Shown: positions 14,293-21,718 of the stretch, piece by piece
How positions within the stretch are numbered: position 1 is the first letter of the stretch
Layout of the letters: every line of letters starts with the position of its first letter
Assembly (NCBI RefSeq): GCF_943913695.1
Contig: NZ_CALTZE010000064.1
Coordinates: 1 to 21,718 of the forward strand
Source: an uncultured Marmoricola sp.
Lineage (GTDB): Bacteria; Actinomycetota; Actinomycetes; Propionibacteriales; Nocardioidaceae
DNA: 21,718 nt
Reading direction: 5' to 3'
Notes under the pieces: generated by a model
Databases searched by the model: none
Told to the model about the DNA's origin: nothing
The model's input: only the letters and a program-made list of their open reading frames with translations
Program-made: the position numbers and the translations under genes

Positions 14293-15401
14293 TGCGGGTC
14301 CTGGCCGCCATGTCGGGCGGCGTCGACTCCGCCGTCGCCGCCGCACGAGCCCGCGACGCCGGCCACGACGTGACCGGCGTGCACCTGGCGCTCTCGCGCA
14401 ACCCCCGCAGCTACCGCTCGGGCGCCCGCGGCTGCTGCACGATCGAGGACGCCAACGACGCACGTCGCGCCGCCGACGTGCTCGGCATCCCCTTCTACGT
14501 CTGGGACCTCAGCGAGCGCTTCCACGACGACGTCGTGGAGGACTTCCTCGACGAGTACGCCGCCGGCCGCACCCCCAACCCGTGCCTGCGGTGCAACGAG
14601 CGGATCAAGTTCGCCGCGGTGCTCGACCGGGCGCTCGCCCTCGGCTTCGACGCCGTCGCGACCGGCCACTACGCCACGCTCCGGCGGGGCCCGGACGGCG
14701 TCGAGCTGCACCGCTCGGAGCACCTGCCCAAGGACCAGAGCTACGTGCTGGGCGTGCTCACCCAGGAGCAGCTGGCGGGCGCGCTCTTCCCGCTCGGTGA
14801 CACCCCGAAGCCGCAGGTGCGCGAGGAGGCCGCGCGCCGCGGGCTGCGCGTCGCCGAGAAGCCCGACAGCCACGACATCTGCTTCGTCGCCGACGGCGAC
14901 ACCGGCGGCTGGCTGGCCGAGAAGCTCGCGGAGAGCGGTCGCGAGGTCGGCGACTCCGGCGACGTCGTCGCCACCGACGGCACTGTGCTCGGGCACCACG
15001 AGGGCTCCTGGCGCTTCACCGTCGGCCAGCGCCGTGGCCTGCACCTGGCGACCCCCGCCGCCGACGGACGGCCGCGCTACGTGCTCGACATCGAGCCCGT
15101 CTCGGGCACCGTCACGGTCGGCTCGCGCGAGGAGCTCCGCATCGACGGTCTCGCCGCCGCCCGACCGCGGTGGTGCGGGGCAGCGCCTGACGGCCCGCTG
15201 GAGTGCACCGTGCAGCTCCGCGCCCACGGCGGCGAGCACCGCGCCGTCGTACGCCTGCAGGAGGTGGACGGAGCCCCCGGGGTCGAGGTCGACCTGCTCG
15301 ACCCCGCCGAGGGGATCGCGCCCGGCCAGGCCGTGGTGGTCTATGACGGCTCCCGCGTCGTCGGCTCGGCCACCATCACCCGCACCCGGGGTGCGGCGTG
15401 A
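14292..15401 (+). CDS. mnmA: tRNA-specific 2-thiouridylase
   Basis: A 369-residue MnmA/TrmU. It thiolates U34 of Lys, Glu and Gln tRNAs, using ATP and persulfide sulfur. The PP-loop SGGVDS is at 8-13. The catalytic pair is C98 (TPNPCLRCNERIKF) and C197 (SHDICFVAD). ATGHYA is at 123-128, KDQSYVLG at 147-154 and the VGQRRGL motif is near 245. A C-terminal beta-barrel follows. The ATG overlaps the stop of the desulfurase gene by one base, and the stop overlaps the next start by four bases. Confidence 0.97.
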   Translation: MRVLAAMSGGVDSAVAAARARDAGHDVTGVHLALSRNPRSYRSGARGCCTIEDANDARRAADVLGIPFYVWDLSERFHDDVVEDFLDEYAAGRTPNPCLRCNERIKFAAVLDRALALGFDAVATGHYATLRRGPDGVELHRSEHLPKDQSYVLGVLTQEQLAGALFPLGDTPKPQVREEAARRGLRVAEKPDSHDICFVADGDTGGWLAEKLAESGREVGDSGDVVATDGTVLGHHEGSWRFTVGQRRGLHLATPAADGRPRYVLDIEPVSGTVTVGSREELRIDGLAAARPRWCGAAPDGPLECTVQLRAHGGEHRAVVRLQEVDGAPGVEVDLLDPAEGIAPGQAVVVYDGSRVVGSATITRTRGAA

Positions 15402-16378
15402 GGGCCACCGGCGTGGGCTCGATGCCCGGCGAGGACGTCGTCGAGGCGGTGCGGGTCGTGCTCGGCGAGCTGGGGGAGCCTCCGGGCCTGCCCCACCTGC
15501 CCGAGCTGCCCGCGCGCGGCGCCGGTGCCTCGATGGTCGGGCGGGCGGCCGCGGTGTGCACCGAGCTCGGCTTCGACCTGCAGCCCGCCGGCTGGCGGCT
15601 GACGGGGTCCTCCGAGCCCGGCCTGGACCAGCGCCGGGCCCGCTCCCTGCTGGGCCAGGACCTCGACGCCCTGGAGGAGCAGGCACAGGGCTTCCAGGGC
15701 GAGCTGAAGGTGCAGGTCACCGGCCCCATGACGCTCGCCGCCGGGGTGGAGCGCCCGCGTGGCGACCGGGTGTTGGCCGACCACGGCGCCCGGCGCGAGC
15801 TGGCCCAGGCCCTGGCCGTCGGCGTCGCCGACCATCTCGACGACGTCCGTCGGCGCGTCCCCGGGGCGCGGGTGGTGCTCCAGGTCGACGAGCCCGCGCT
15901 CCCGGCCGTGCTCGCGGGGCGGATCCCGACCGCCTCCGGCTTCGGACGCCACCGCAGCGTCGCGCCGCCCGAGGTCTCGCAGGCGCTCGCCTGGGTGCTG
16001 GAGCCGGCGGAGGAGACGGTCGTCCACTGCTGCGCGGGTGAGGTCCCGGTCGACCTGCTGCGCGGTGCGGGCGCCGGGGCGGTCTCGGTCGACCTCGCGG
16101 CGCTGGCCCCGTCGGCCTACGACGGGCTCGCGACCGCGCTGGAGGCGGGCGAGGCCGTCTATCTCGGCGTGGTGCCCGCGACGGGGGAGTCCCCGCCGCC
16201 CGTGCAGTCGGTGATCGACCGGGTGCGCTCGTGGCTCGACATGCTCGGCCTCGACCCCGAGGAGGTCGGCGACCGGCTGGTGCTCACGCCGGCGTGCGGC
16301 ACGGCCGGCGCCTCCGCGGCGTACGCGACCGCCGTGCTGCGCAGGCTCGTCGAGGTGGCGCGGGAGATCGCCCCGTAG
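15398..16378 (+). CDS. Stand-alone MetE C-terminal-domain (methionine synthase-like) protein
   Basis: A 326-residue protein related to the catalytic C-terminal half of cobalamin-independent methionine synthase, without the N-terminal half. Seen are GVGSMPG (5-11), VTGPMTLA (107-114), QVDEPALPA (162-170), HCC at 210-212, SVDLAAL (230-236) and TPACGTAG (297-304). The zinc site would be H210, C211 and C300, with D232 where MetE has glutamate. Mycobacteria carry a similar gene, Rv3015c as recalled. The methyl donor and acceptor are unknown. The GTG start overlaps the mnmA stop (GTGA). It converges on the surface-protein gene with 25 bases between, including a weak 5-bp hairpin. Confidence 0.82.
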   Translation: MRATGVGSMPGEDVVEAVRVVLGELGEPPGLPHLPELPARGAGASMVGRAAAVCTELGFDLQPAGWRLTGSSEPGLDQRRARSLLGQDLDALEEQAQGFQGELKVQVTGPMTLAAGVERPRGDRVLADHGARRELAQALAVGVADHLDDVRRRVPGARVVLQVDEPALPAVLAGRIPTASGFGRHRSVAPPEVSQALAWVLEPAEETVVHCCAGEVPVDLLRGAGAGAVSVDLAALAPSAYDGLATALEAGEAVYLGVVPATGESPPPVQSVIDRVRSWLDMLGLDPEEVGDRLVLTPACGTAGASAAYATAVLRRLVEVAREIAP

Positions 16379-16403
16379 CCGGCCTCAGGTCCGGCAGCGC
16401 GCC

Positions 16404-18038
16404 TCAGCCGCGGCGGCGTACGACGGCCCCGCCGAGCGCGAGCAGGCCCGCACCGGCCACGAGCAGCCACAGCGCCGGACCGGGTGCACCGGTCGAGGGC
16501 AGCACTCCGCCCTGGGACTCCGGGGCGGTGCCGCCGGGCGAGCCGGTCGACGAGGGCGCCGCGCTGGGCTGGTCGGTCGGGCTGGGTCCGTCGGTCGGGC
16601 TGGGCTGGTCGGTCGGGTCGGGGCCTGGTGACTGCGCCACGTCGTCGTTGACCACCGTGCAGGTGATGTCGTCGCCGTCGGTCAGGGTGATGGTGTCGTC
16701 GGTGACCGCGACGCCGCCCGTGCAGGTCCACGCGCGCGCCTCGTAGTCGTCGGGGCCACCGGACTCGCTCAGCGCATACTCGCCGGCCGCGACCTCGACC
16801 CCGGTGACGGCCCCCGTGCCGCTCTCGCCGGTCACGTTCGTGGGGCCGGTGGCCGCGAGGGTCCAGTCGGAGGCCTGGGCGTCGCCGCCGTCGTCGTTGA
16901 CGACCTCCTTGACCAGGCTCAGCCGCGGGGGCGCCGCGGCTGCCGCGCACGACAGCGTCGCGCTGAAGGGGAAGTCGTGCAGCTCGAAGGGCGTGCCGCC
17001 GAGCCCGTTGGCGTGGGTGAAGTCACGGGCGATCACGTTGCCCTCGATGTTGGAGGCCGCCGCCCAGGTCAGCGTGGCGCGCGGGGCGTAGATGGTGCCC
17101 TGCAGGGAGTCACCGGAGGTCACCGTGACCGAGGTCGCCTCCGGCATGTTCCACAGCACGTACGGCGCCTGGCTCCCGCCGATGCCGGCCAGGTTGGGCA
17201 CGCGACCGGAGAAGGAGGTGCCGGTGACGTTGACCAGCAGCGGCGTCGACGCCGTGGGGGGATCGAGGAAGGTGATCTCGGCCAGGCTGTCGAGGTCCGC
17301 GGCGCTGAGCTCCAGCACGTTGGTCTGCCCCGGCACCAGGGAGAGCCGCCCGCGGGCGCCGTCGGGGACCGGGTCGGGCAGCGCGAGGCCCTGGTCGTCG
17401 ACCAGGGTGGCCGTGCGGGCGCACCGGCCCATCTCGGTGGACAGCGAGCGGTAGAGGCCGAAGGCGGCGGGGATGTCGATCAGGTCCTGCGGCACGGGCG
17501 TGGCGACCGACTCCGGCGACTGGCGCGTCCGACCCTCCACGAAGGGTGTGGCCTCGTAGGCCGCGCCGGGCTCCAGGATCCGGTAGTTGACCTGGGCGTT
17601 GTTGCTGTCCAGCCAGCGTGCGGTGTAGGTGGCGTCGTCGGCGACCTTGCTGAAGCCGGCGTTCTCCACGCGCACCTGGGCGCCCGGGCTCAGCCACTCG
17701 ATGCCACCGCCGACGTGCAGGTAGGTCGGCCGGGTGTCGCCGGGCGCCGTGTAGGTGTCACGGACCGGGGTGGCACCGGCCGCGATCTGGTAGCTGCTGC
17801 CCAGGCGCAGGTCGCCTCCGAGCGCGATGGTGCCCTCGGACTCGTCGGAGGAGAGCGTGACGTCGTCCTCGACGAAGACGAGGAAGCCGCTGTTGGCCGG
17901 GTGACCGTCGAGGTCGATCTCTACCGGGTTCACCGGGTCCAGCGCGTGTGCGGGTCCGGCACCGAGCCCGAGCACAGACGCGCCGAGCACCATGCCGGCC
18001 GCCGTACCCGCGGCCAGGGCCCGAGACAGAACACGCAA
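16404..18038 (-). CDS. LPXTG-anchored choice-of-anchor A family surface protein
   Basis: A 544-residue predicted cell-wall protein. A Sec signal peptide (about 1-32) ends at AHA. Residues about 35-365 resemble the choice-of-anchor A domain found in Gram-positive surface adhesins, with VEIDLDGHPANSGFLVFVEDDV and VLWNMPEATSVTV. Residues about 370-466 form one prealbumin/SpaA-like beta domain (SLVKEVVNDDGG ... CTVVNDD). A Pro/Ser/Thr/Asp wall-spanning stalk with 6-residue repeats follows. The sorting signal LPSTG at 513-517 is followed by a hydrophobic helix and RRR. A TTG start at 18038 is chosen: GGGAGG lies about 6 bases upstream, and it places the signal peptide at the N-terminus. No sortase gene is in the window. 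Confidence 0.85.
   Translation of the reverse strand: MRVLSRALAAGTAAGMVLGASVLGLGAGPAHALDPVNPVEIDLDGHPANSGFLVFVEDDVTLSSDESEGTIALGGDLRLGSSYQIAAGATPVRDTYTAPGDTRPTYLHVGGGIEWLSPGAQVRVENAGFSKVADDATYTARWLDSNNAQVNYRILEPGAAYEATPFVEGRTRQSPESVATPVPQDLIDIPAAFGLYRSLSTEMGRCARTATLVDDQGLALPDPVPDGARGRLSLVPGQTNVLELSAADLDSLAEITFLDPPTASTPLLVNVTGTSFSGRVPNLAGIGGSQAPYVLWNMPEATSVTVTSGDSLQGTIYAPRATLTWAAASNIEGNVIARDFTHANGLGGTPFELHDFPFSATLSCAAAAAPPRLSLVKEVVNDDGGDAQASDWTLAATGPTNVTGESGTGAVTGVEVAAGEYALSESGGPDDYEARAWTCTGGVAVTDDTITLTDGDDITCTVVNDDVAQSPGPDPTDQPSPTDGPSPTDQPSAAPSSTGSPGGTAPESQGGVLPSTGAPGPALWLLVAGAGLLALGGAVVRRRG
16565..16617 (-). repeat. In-frame 18-bp repeats encoding a PTD(Q/G)PS stalk
   Basis: Near-identical 18-bp units, clearest at 16579-16596 and 16597-16614, encode consecutive PTDQPS / PTDGPS hexapeptides. 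They form the wall-spanning stalk of the surface protein. Such units commonly vary in number between strains. Confidence 0.65.
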
Positions 18039-18057
18039 AGTGGACCTCCCAGGGTCG

Positions 18058-18086
18058 ACGCTACGCGCGCGAGCCGGGGGCGTCGA
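18058..18086 (-). promoter_or_regulatory. Promoter of the surface-protein gene
   Basis: On the minus strand, a -35-like TCGACG (18086-18081) and a -10-like TAGCGT (18063-18058) are separated by exactly 17 bases. The predicted start near 18051 gives a short leader with GGGAGG before TTG 18038. Confidence 0.5.
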
Positions 18087-18092
18087 GGCGCC

Positions 18093-18117
18093 GCTTGCCG
18101 TGCGGGGGCTGGGGTAC
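18093..18117 (+). promoter_or_regulatory. Possible SigB-type promoter of the PfpI gene
   Basis: GCTT (18093-18096), 15 bases, then GGGTAC (18112-18117) fits the alternative stress-sigma pattern known from Streptomyces SigB-type promoters (GNNT, 14-16 bases, GGGTAY). No good vegetative -10 is seen in the same stretch. Confidence 0.35.
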
Positions 18118-18159
18118 CTCCGCAGGGGAACCACCCACCCCGATCGAGAGGAGCAGGTC

Positions 18160-18699
18160 ATGCCTGACCTGACCGGCAAGAAGATCGCCATCATCGCCAC
18201 CTCGCACTTCGAGGAGGCCGAGCTCGTCACGCCCCGCGACGAGCTCGCGGCCGCGGGCGCCGAGGTGCGGGTCTACTCCTCCGGCTCCGAGCCGATCCAG
18301 GCCGTGGAGGGCGACACCGAGCCGACCCAGAAGGTCTCCGTGGACGGGGTCTTCACCGAGCTCGACGTCGCCACGGTGGATGCCGTCGTGGTGCCGGGCG
18401 GCACGGTCAACTCCGACACCATCCGCACCGACGAGGACGCCCAGGAGATCGCACGGCAGGCGCTGGAGCAGGAGAAGGTGCTCGCCGTGATCTGCCACGG
18501 GCCGTGGCTGCTCGTCTCGGCCGGCGTGGCCGAGGGGCGCCGGCTGACCAGCTACCCCAGCCTGGCCGTCGACCTGCGCAACGCCGGCGCCGACTGGGTC
18601 GACGAGGAGGTCGTCGTCGACGGCACCCTGGTCACCAGCCGCAACCCCGACGACCTGCCCGCTTTCGTCGAGGCGATCGGCGAGCTGCTCGCCGGCTGA
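18160..18699 (+). CDS. DJ-1/PfpI-family protein (general stress, YfkM-like)
   Basis: A 179-residue single-domain protein of the class I glutamine-amidotransferase-like fold. The nucleophile elbow is AVICHGPWLL with C112 and H113. The conserved acidic residue is in the FEEAEL segment (E18/E19). The family includes protein or small-molecule deglycases and proteases; which activity applies is not readable. ATG 18160 has AGGAG at 18149-18153. It is divergent from the surface-protein gene and convergent with the next gene (37-base gap). Confidence 0.9.
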   Translation: MPDLTGKKIAIIATSHFEEAELVTPRDELAAAGAEVRVYSSGSEPIQAVEGDTEPTQKVSVDGVFTELDVATVDAVVVPGGTVNSDTIRTDEDAQEIARQALEQEKVLAVICHGPWLLVSAGVAEGRRLTSYPSLAVDLRNAGADWVDEEVVVDGTLVTSRNPDDLPAFVEAIGELLAG

Positions 18700-18736
18700 T
18701 CACCGCCGGGTCGGTGTGCACGAGCGCCGGGTCGGC

Positions 18737-19543
18737 TCAGGCGGTGGGGCTCGGCGAGGGGGAGGGCTGGGACCCGGCGTCCGGGTCGGTCTCGTCACCC
18801 TCGGCCGGAGTCGGCTCCTGGGTCGGAGTCTGGGTCGGCTCCTCGGTGGGCGTCTGGCTCGGCTCGCTCGAGGGCTCCTCGGTGGGCGCCGTCTCCTCCG
18901 GGGTGCCCGGCTGCTCGCTCGGCGTCTGCTGCTCCTGGTCGGGCTCCTCGGTGGGCTGCTGCTCACCGGAGTCGCTGCCGCCGCGGAAGATCGAGCCCAC
19001 CGTGGTGCCGTTGGCGTCGTTGCCGCGCACGGTGTCGGAGACCGAGCGGCCGGTGAGGCCTTCGAAGGTCGTGAGCGCCACCATGGTGACCAGCATCACG
19101 GCCGCGCTGGCGAGCGCGATCCGCCCCCACGGCAGGTCCTTGCCGCGCGGGTCCAACCGGCGCCACCAGGGGCCTGCCGCGTCGTCGTCGGTCGCGACCT
19201 CCCCCTCGGTGGGGCTGCCGTTCGTGGGCTGGCCGTCCTCGTCCACGGGCGGCTGCACGCTCGTGTCGCCACGCCGGATGCGGACCGGCGGCGGGATCAG
19301 GGCGCCGTCGCGCACCTGTGCCGCCGTACGCCGCGCGATCTCGCTGGTGCGCCTGAGCGAGTAGGAGTAGGTCGCGGCGCCCACGGTCGCGATCACGCTG
19401 CCGAGAGCGGCGCCGACCAGGGTGCCGGCGGTGCCGGCCCACGAGGCGAAGAACGCAGCGGAGACCGCAGCCAGCGCGCTGGCCGCGATCTGCGTGGGGG
19501 AGAGCTCGAGCTTGCGGGGGGACTCGTCTTCTGGGTCTGACAT
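18737..19543 (-). CDS. Membrane protein with long Pro/Thr/Glu-rich tail, function unknown
   Basis: A 268-residue protein. A paired hydrophobic segment lies at about 17-60 (IAASALAAVSAAFFASWAG ... LGSVIATVGAATYSYS). A cytoplasmic charged linker with RRTSEIARRTAAQVRDG follows, then a second membrane helix at about 141-160. The last 80 residues are low-complexity and acidic (PTEEP, SEQPGTPEE, SQTPTEEPTQTPTQEP, SPSPSPTA). ATG 19543 has only a weak GAAGG upstream. It does not match a named family I recognise; the charged linker and tail suggest a cell-envelope protein. Confidence 0.8.
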   Translation of the reverse strand: MSDPEDESPRKLELSPTQIAASALAAVSAAFFASWAGTAGTLVGAALGSVIATVGAATYSYSLRRTSEIARRTAAQVRDGALIPPPVRIRRGDTSVQPPVDEDGQPTNGSPTEGEVATDDDAAGPWWRRLDPRGKDLPWGRIALASAAVMLVTMVALTTFEGLTGRSVSDTVRGNDANGTTVGSIFRGGSDSGEQQPTEEPDQEQQTPSEQPGTPEETAPTEEPSSEPSQTPTEEPTQTPTQEPTPAEGDETDPDAGSQPSPSPSPTA

Positions 19544-19636
19544 GGGCCTTCGGGGTCGGTCGCGGGTGTGCCGCCTGCTAGGACGCCTCGCAGCGCCGAG
19601 ACGTTCCTGGTCTGCGGCGTGAGGTCGCCCACGTCC

Positions 19637-19642
19637 ACCGTA
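19637..19642 (-). promoter_or_regulatory. -10-like element upstream of the P/T/E-tail protein gene
   Basis: TACGGT on the minus strand lies 12 bases after the MFS stop codon. A start near 19630 would give either an 87-base leader for the 268-residue protein or a leaderless small reading frame starting at GTG 19632. No -35 is evident. Confidence 0.3.
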
Positions 19643-19654
19643 GGCCCCCGCGGG

Positions 19655-21004
19655 TCAGGTGCGCGCGGGCCGGAGCTGGGGCGCCAGCACGACCAGCCCG
19701 AGCACGGGCAGCACGGTCAGCAGCGAGAGCGCGGTGGCCAGTCCGAGCGCCTCGCTCAGCCCGCCCACGACCGCCGACCCGACGCCGCCGCCGACCAGGA
19801 AGAAGAGCGTCGCGATGCCGAGCGCGACCCCGCGTACGTCGTCGTGCACGGCGTCGCCGACGGCCGCCATCAGCGCCGGCTGTCCGAGGCCGAAGGCGAA
19901 GGTCACCGCGACGACGGCCGTGACGAGCAGCGTCGCGGAGACGATCTGCGCACCGAGCGCGGAGACGAGCAGCGCGACCGCGGAGACGCCCGCGGCCCAC
20001 GCCAGGCCCCGGGTGGGACCGATCCGGTCGAGCAGCGGACCGGCGAGACGGGGAGCGAGCAGCCCCGTCGCGGCGCTCGGCAGCAGCGCCACGCCGACCT
20101 GCCAGGGCTCCCAGCCCGCCGCCACCAGCACGGCCGGCACAGCGATGAGCAGCGCGAACCAGACCGCCGGCACGGCGCCCGCGGCCACCGCGCTGCGCAC
20201 CACGGTCGGGTTGCGGATCACGGCGGCCGGCAGGAAGCCGTGCGGGCGGCGGCGTACCCAGGCGGCCACGGCGGGGACGCCGAGCACGGCGAGGCTCGCG
20301 CCCACCGCGGCGACCATCGGCCCCGTCGAGGGCGACTGCACGAAGAGCACGACGCCGGCCGCGGTCGCCGCGACGAGCACGGCGCCGACGAGGTCGAGAC
20401 GGGCGCCGGTGCCCGTGGCGGGGACGTGGCGCCACATCAGCGGCAGCAGCAGCGCGCCGAGCATCGGCAGGGCGATCACGGCGCGCCACCCGAGGAGACC
20501 CTCGACGACGCCGCCCGCCAGCGGGCCGAGGCAGCTGAGCGCGGCGGCGATGCCTGCGACGGTGCCGAGCGCCGCTGCCCGCGGCGCTCCGGGGAACCTG
20601 CTGCTGACCACGGCCACCCCGAGCGTCGGTACGGCGGCCGCACCGGCGCCCTGCAGCACCCGCGCGGCGAGCAGCACCCCGAAGTCGGGCGCCAGCGCCC
20701 CGGCGAGCGCGCCGAGCGTCATCATCGCCACGCCGACCGCCAGCGGCAGCCGGGGGCCCACGAGGTCGGACACGCGGCCGTAGACGGCGGTCATGACCGC
20801 GAGCATCAGGGCGTAGAGGCTGATCGTCCACACGCTCACACCCGTGCTCACGCCGAGGTCCGCCGCCAGCGACGGCAGCGCGATGGCCGCCGAGGAGCTG
20901 CCGAGGCCAGCGAGCCCGAAGAGTGCCCCCACCATGAGGGGGAGGCGCGCGGGCGAGCGGTCGGCGTACATTGAGGGGCTCAACCCGCGCATCCTGCGCG
21001 GCAT
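19655..21004 (-). CDS. MFS transporter, 14-helix DHA2 type
   Basis: A 449-residue major facilitator protein with about 14 predicted membrane helices, consistent with the drug:H+ antiporter-2 group. Recognisable features are SVWTISLYALMLAVMTAVYGRVSDLVGPR (the motif A region between helices 2 and 3), the helix-4 RVLQGAGAAAVPT, and a helix-5 motif C-like GIAAALSCLGPLAGG. The substrate is not predictable. ATG 21004 has GGAGG only 2 bases upstream; in-frame ATG 20992 and 20971 are alternatives. It follows the alpha/beta hydrolase gene by 19 bases, probably in one transcript. Confidence 0.9.
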   Translation of the reverse strand: MPRRMRGLSPSMYADRSPARLPLMVGALFGLAGLGSSSAAIALPSLAADLGVSTGVSVWTISLYALMLAVMTAVYGRVSDLVGPRLPLAVGVAMMTLGALAGALAPDFGVLLAARVLQGAGAAAVPTLGVAVVSSRFPGAPRAAALGTVAGIAAALSCLGPLAGGVVEGLLGWRAVIALPMLGALLLPLMWRHVPATGTGARLDLVGAVLVAATAAGVVLFVQSPSTGPMVAAVGASLAVLGVPAVAAWVRRRPHGFLPAAVIRNPTVVRSAVAAGAVPAVWFALLIAVPAVLVAAGWEPWQVGVALLPSAATGLLAPRLAGPLLDRIGPTRGLAWAAGVSAVALLVSALGAQIVSATLLVTAVVAVTFAFGLGQPALMAAVGDAVHDDVRGVALGIATLFFLVGGGVGSAVVGGLSEALGLATALSLLTVLPVLGLVVLAPQLRPART

Positions 21005-21023
21005 TCCCTCCGCGTGCTCCCGC

Positions 21024-21656
21024 TCACCTCGCGTCGAGCACCCGCAGCGTGCTCTCCACGGCGAACCGGTTCCACCGGTCGGGTCGCGCCAGCATGTAGT
21101 GGCCGAGCCGTCCGAGGTCGACGAACTCCGCCGAGGCCGCCACCCGCGACGCGCGGTCGACGTAGGCGCGGGTACGGCGCGCCGAGGTGATGCGGTCGCG
21201 GCTCCCGTGCCCGGCGACGAGGTGGCGGCCCCGGAGGGGGGCGACCGGGTCGCCGGCGTCGAACCACGGCGCCAGGGCGACCACGCCGACGACGTCGGGG
21301 TGGTCCGCGGTGTGCACCGCCGTGCGCGCGCCCATCGAGTGCCCGAGCATCACGACCGGGACCCCGGGGTGCTCGCCGGTCACCTGGTCCAGCGCCCAGC
21401 GGGCGTCGGGCACGGGGGAGGGCTCGGGACCGGCGCCGGCGTTCCACCCGGTGACGGAGTAGTGCAGCAGCCGCACCGCGACCCCCGCCCGGCGCAGCCT
21501 GGAGTCGATGGCGCGGCGCATGGTGTCCGAGCGCCACCGCGACGCGCTGCGCGTGCCGACCGGCTCCTGGCCGTGGGGCCGGCCGCCGTGCAGCATCAGC
21601 ACCACGCCGCGGGGCTGCGCGGGATCCTTGGAGCCGATCAGGTCGGGTGCGGGCAC
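21024..21656 (-). CDS. Small alpha/beta hydrolase
   Basis: A 210-residue single-domain alpha/beta hydrolase. MLHGGRPHG (21-29) gives the oxyanion HGG motif. The nucleophile elbow is GHSMG (105-109, S107). Likely acid and base are D154 (GHGSRDRIT) and H186 (LGRLGHYML). The cap is minimal and there is no signal peptide, so it is probably a cytoplasmic esterase or lipase-like enzyme; the substrate is unknown. GTG 21656 has GGAG five bases upstream. The remaining bases 21657-21718 show nothing I can assign. Confidence 0.9.
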   Translation of the reverse strand: MPAPDLIGSKDPAQPRGVVLMLHGGRPHGQEPVGTRSASRWRSDTMRRAIDSRLRRAGVAVRLLHYSVTGWNAGAGPEPSPVPDARWALDQVTGEHPGVPVVMLGHSMGARTAVHTADHPDVVGVVALAPWFDAGDPVAPLRGRHLVAGHGSRDRITSARRTRAYVDRASRVAASAEFVDLGRLGHYMLARPDRWNRFAVESTLRVLDAR

Positions 21657-21718
21657 GGGAGCTCCTCACGGGCAGGCGATGTGGGCAAGCGGGGCGGGCG
21701 GTACAGGGCGAGCGGGAC

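Noticed and set aside
12031..14463. An 810-codon minus-strand frame across the EEP-family and desulfurase genes
   Set aside because: Composition is repetitive Arg/Gly/His/Val with no motifs, and the opposite strand carries complete catalytic signatures.
18706..18735. A 10-bp direct repeat (GCCGGGTCGG) between the PfpI and P/T/E-tail genes
   Set aside because: Short, GC-rich, and readily expected by chance at this composition; no hairpin or element boundary supports it.
1..21718. CRISPR arrays, tRNA/rRNA genes, insertion sequences
   Set aside because: No regularly spaced repeats, no tRNA-like cloverleaf or CCA ends, and no transposase motifs were seen on either strand.

Overview
The window is very high-GC DNA with strong G/C third-position bias, dense genes and frequent GTG starts. 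Gene content and order recall actinobacteria. The run etfB-etfA ... iscS-like-mnmA-methionine-synthase-like resembles, from memory, the mycobacterial fixA-fixB ... iscS-trmU-Rv3015c neighbourhood. I infer a chromosomal segment of a Nocardioides-like actinomycete. I see no tRNA, rRNA, CRISPR array, transposase or phage gene.

Layout. (1) 1-6842, glycogen/maltodextrin use: glgP (alpha-glucan phosphorylase, +) and glgX (debranching enzyme, -) flank a methionine aminopeptidase gene (map, +) and a DUF559/Vsr-like nuclease gene (-). The nuclease gene is bracketed by two inverted copies of a structured palindromic repeat. (2) 6841-8840 (-): a translationally coupled pair, an NRAMP-fold transporter and a DUF1445 putative hydro-lyase, matching the Bacillus ycsG-ycsI pair; glgX follows on the same strand. 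(3) 8875-16378 (+), housekeeping run: enoyl-CoA hydratase, small membrane protein, electron-transfer flavoprotein etfB-etfA, a membrane-anchored EEP-fold hydrolase, cysteine desulfurase, tRNA thiouridylase mnmA, and a stand-alone MetE C-terminal-domain protein. The last three overlap by 1 and 4 nt. Desulfurase plus MnmA gives a coherent sulfur-to-tRNA module. (4) 16404-18699: an LPXTG-anchored choice-of-anchor-A surface protein (-) divergent from a DJ-1/PfpI stress protein (+). (5) 18737-21656 (-): a proline/threonine/glutamate-tailed membrane protein, a 14-TM MFS transporter and a small alpha/beta hydrolase.

The most unusual item is the 2663-3845 unit. Each flanking copy is a 59-nt two-stem hairpin: an outer stem CCGAGTGC/GCACTCGG, a 6x6 internal loop with CATGCA on one side, and an inner stem starting AGGG. 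The inner-stem sequence differs between copies while pairing is kept. The two copies face each other around the solo nuclease gene, an arrangement like REP palindromes flanking RAYT genes but with a different enzyme family. Several transcription units also have a -10-like hexamer 6-9 nt before the start codon, suggesting much leaderless transcription. No gene-free stretch exceeds about 175 bp.
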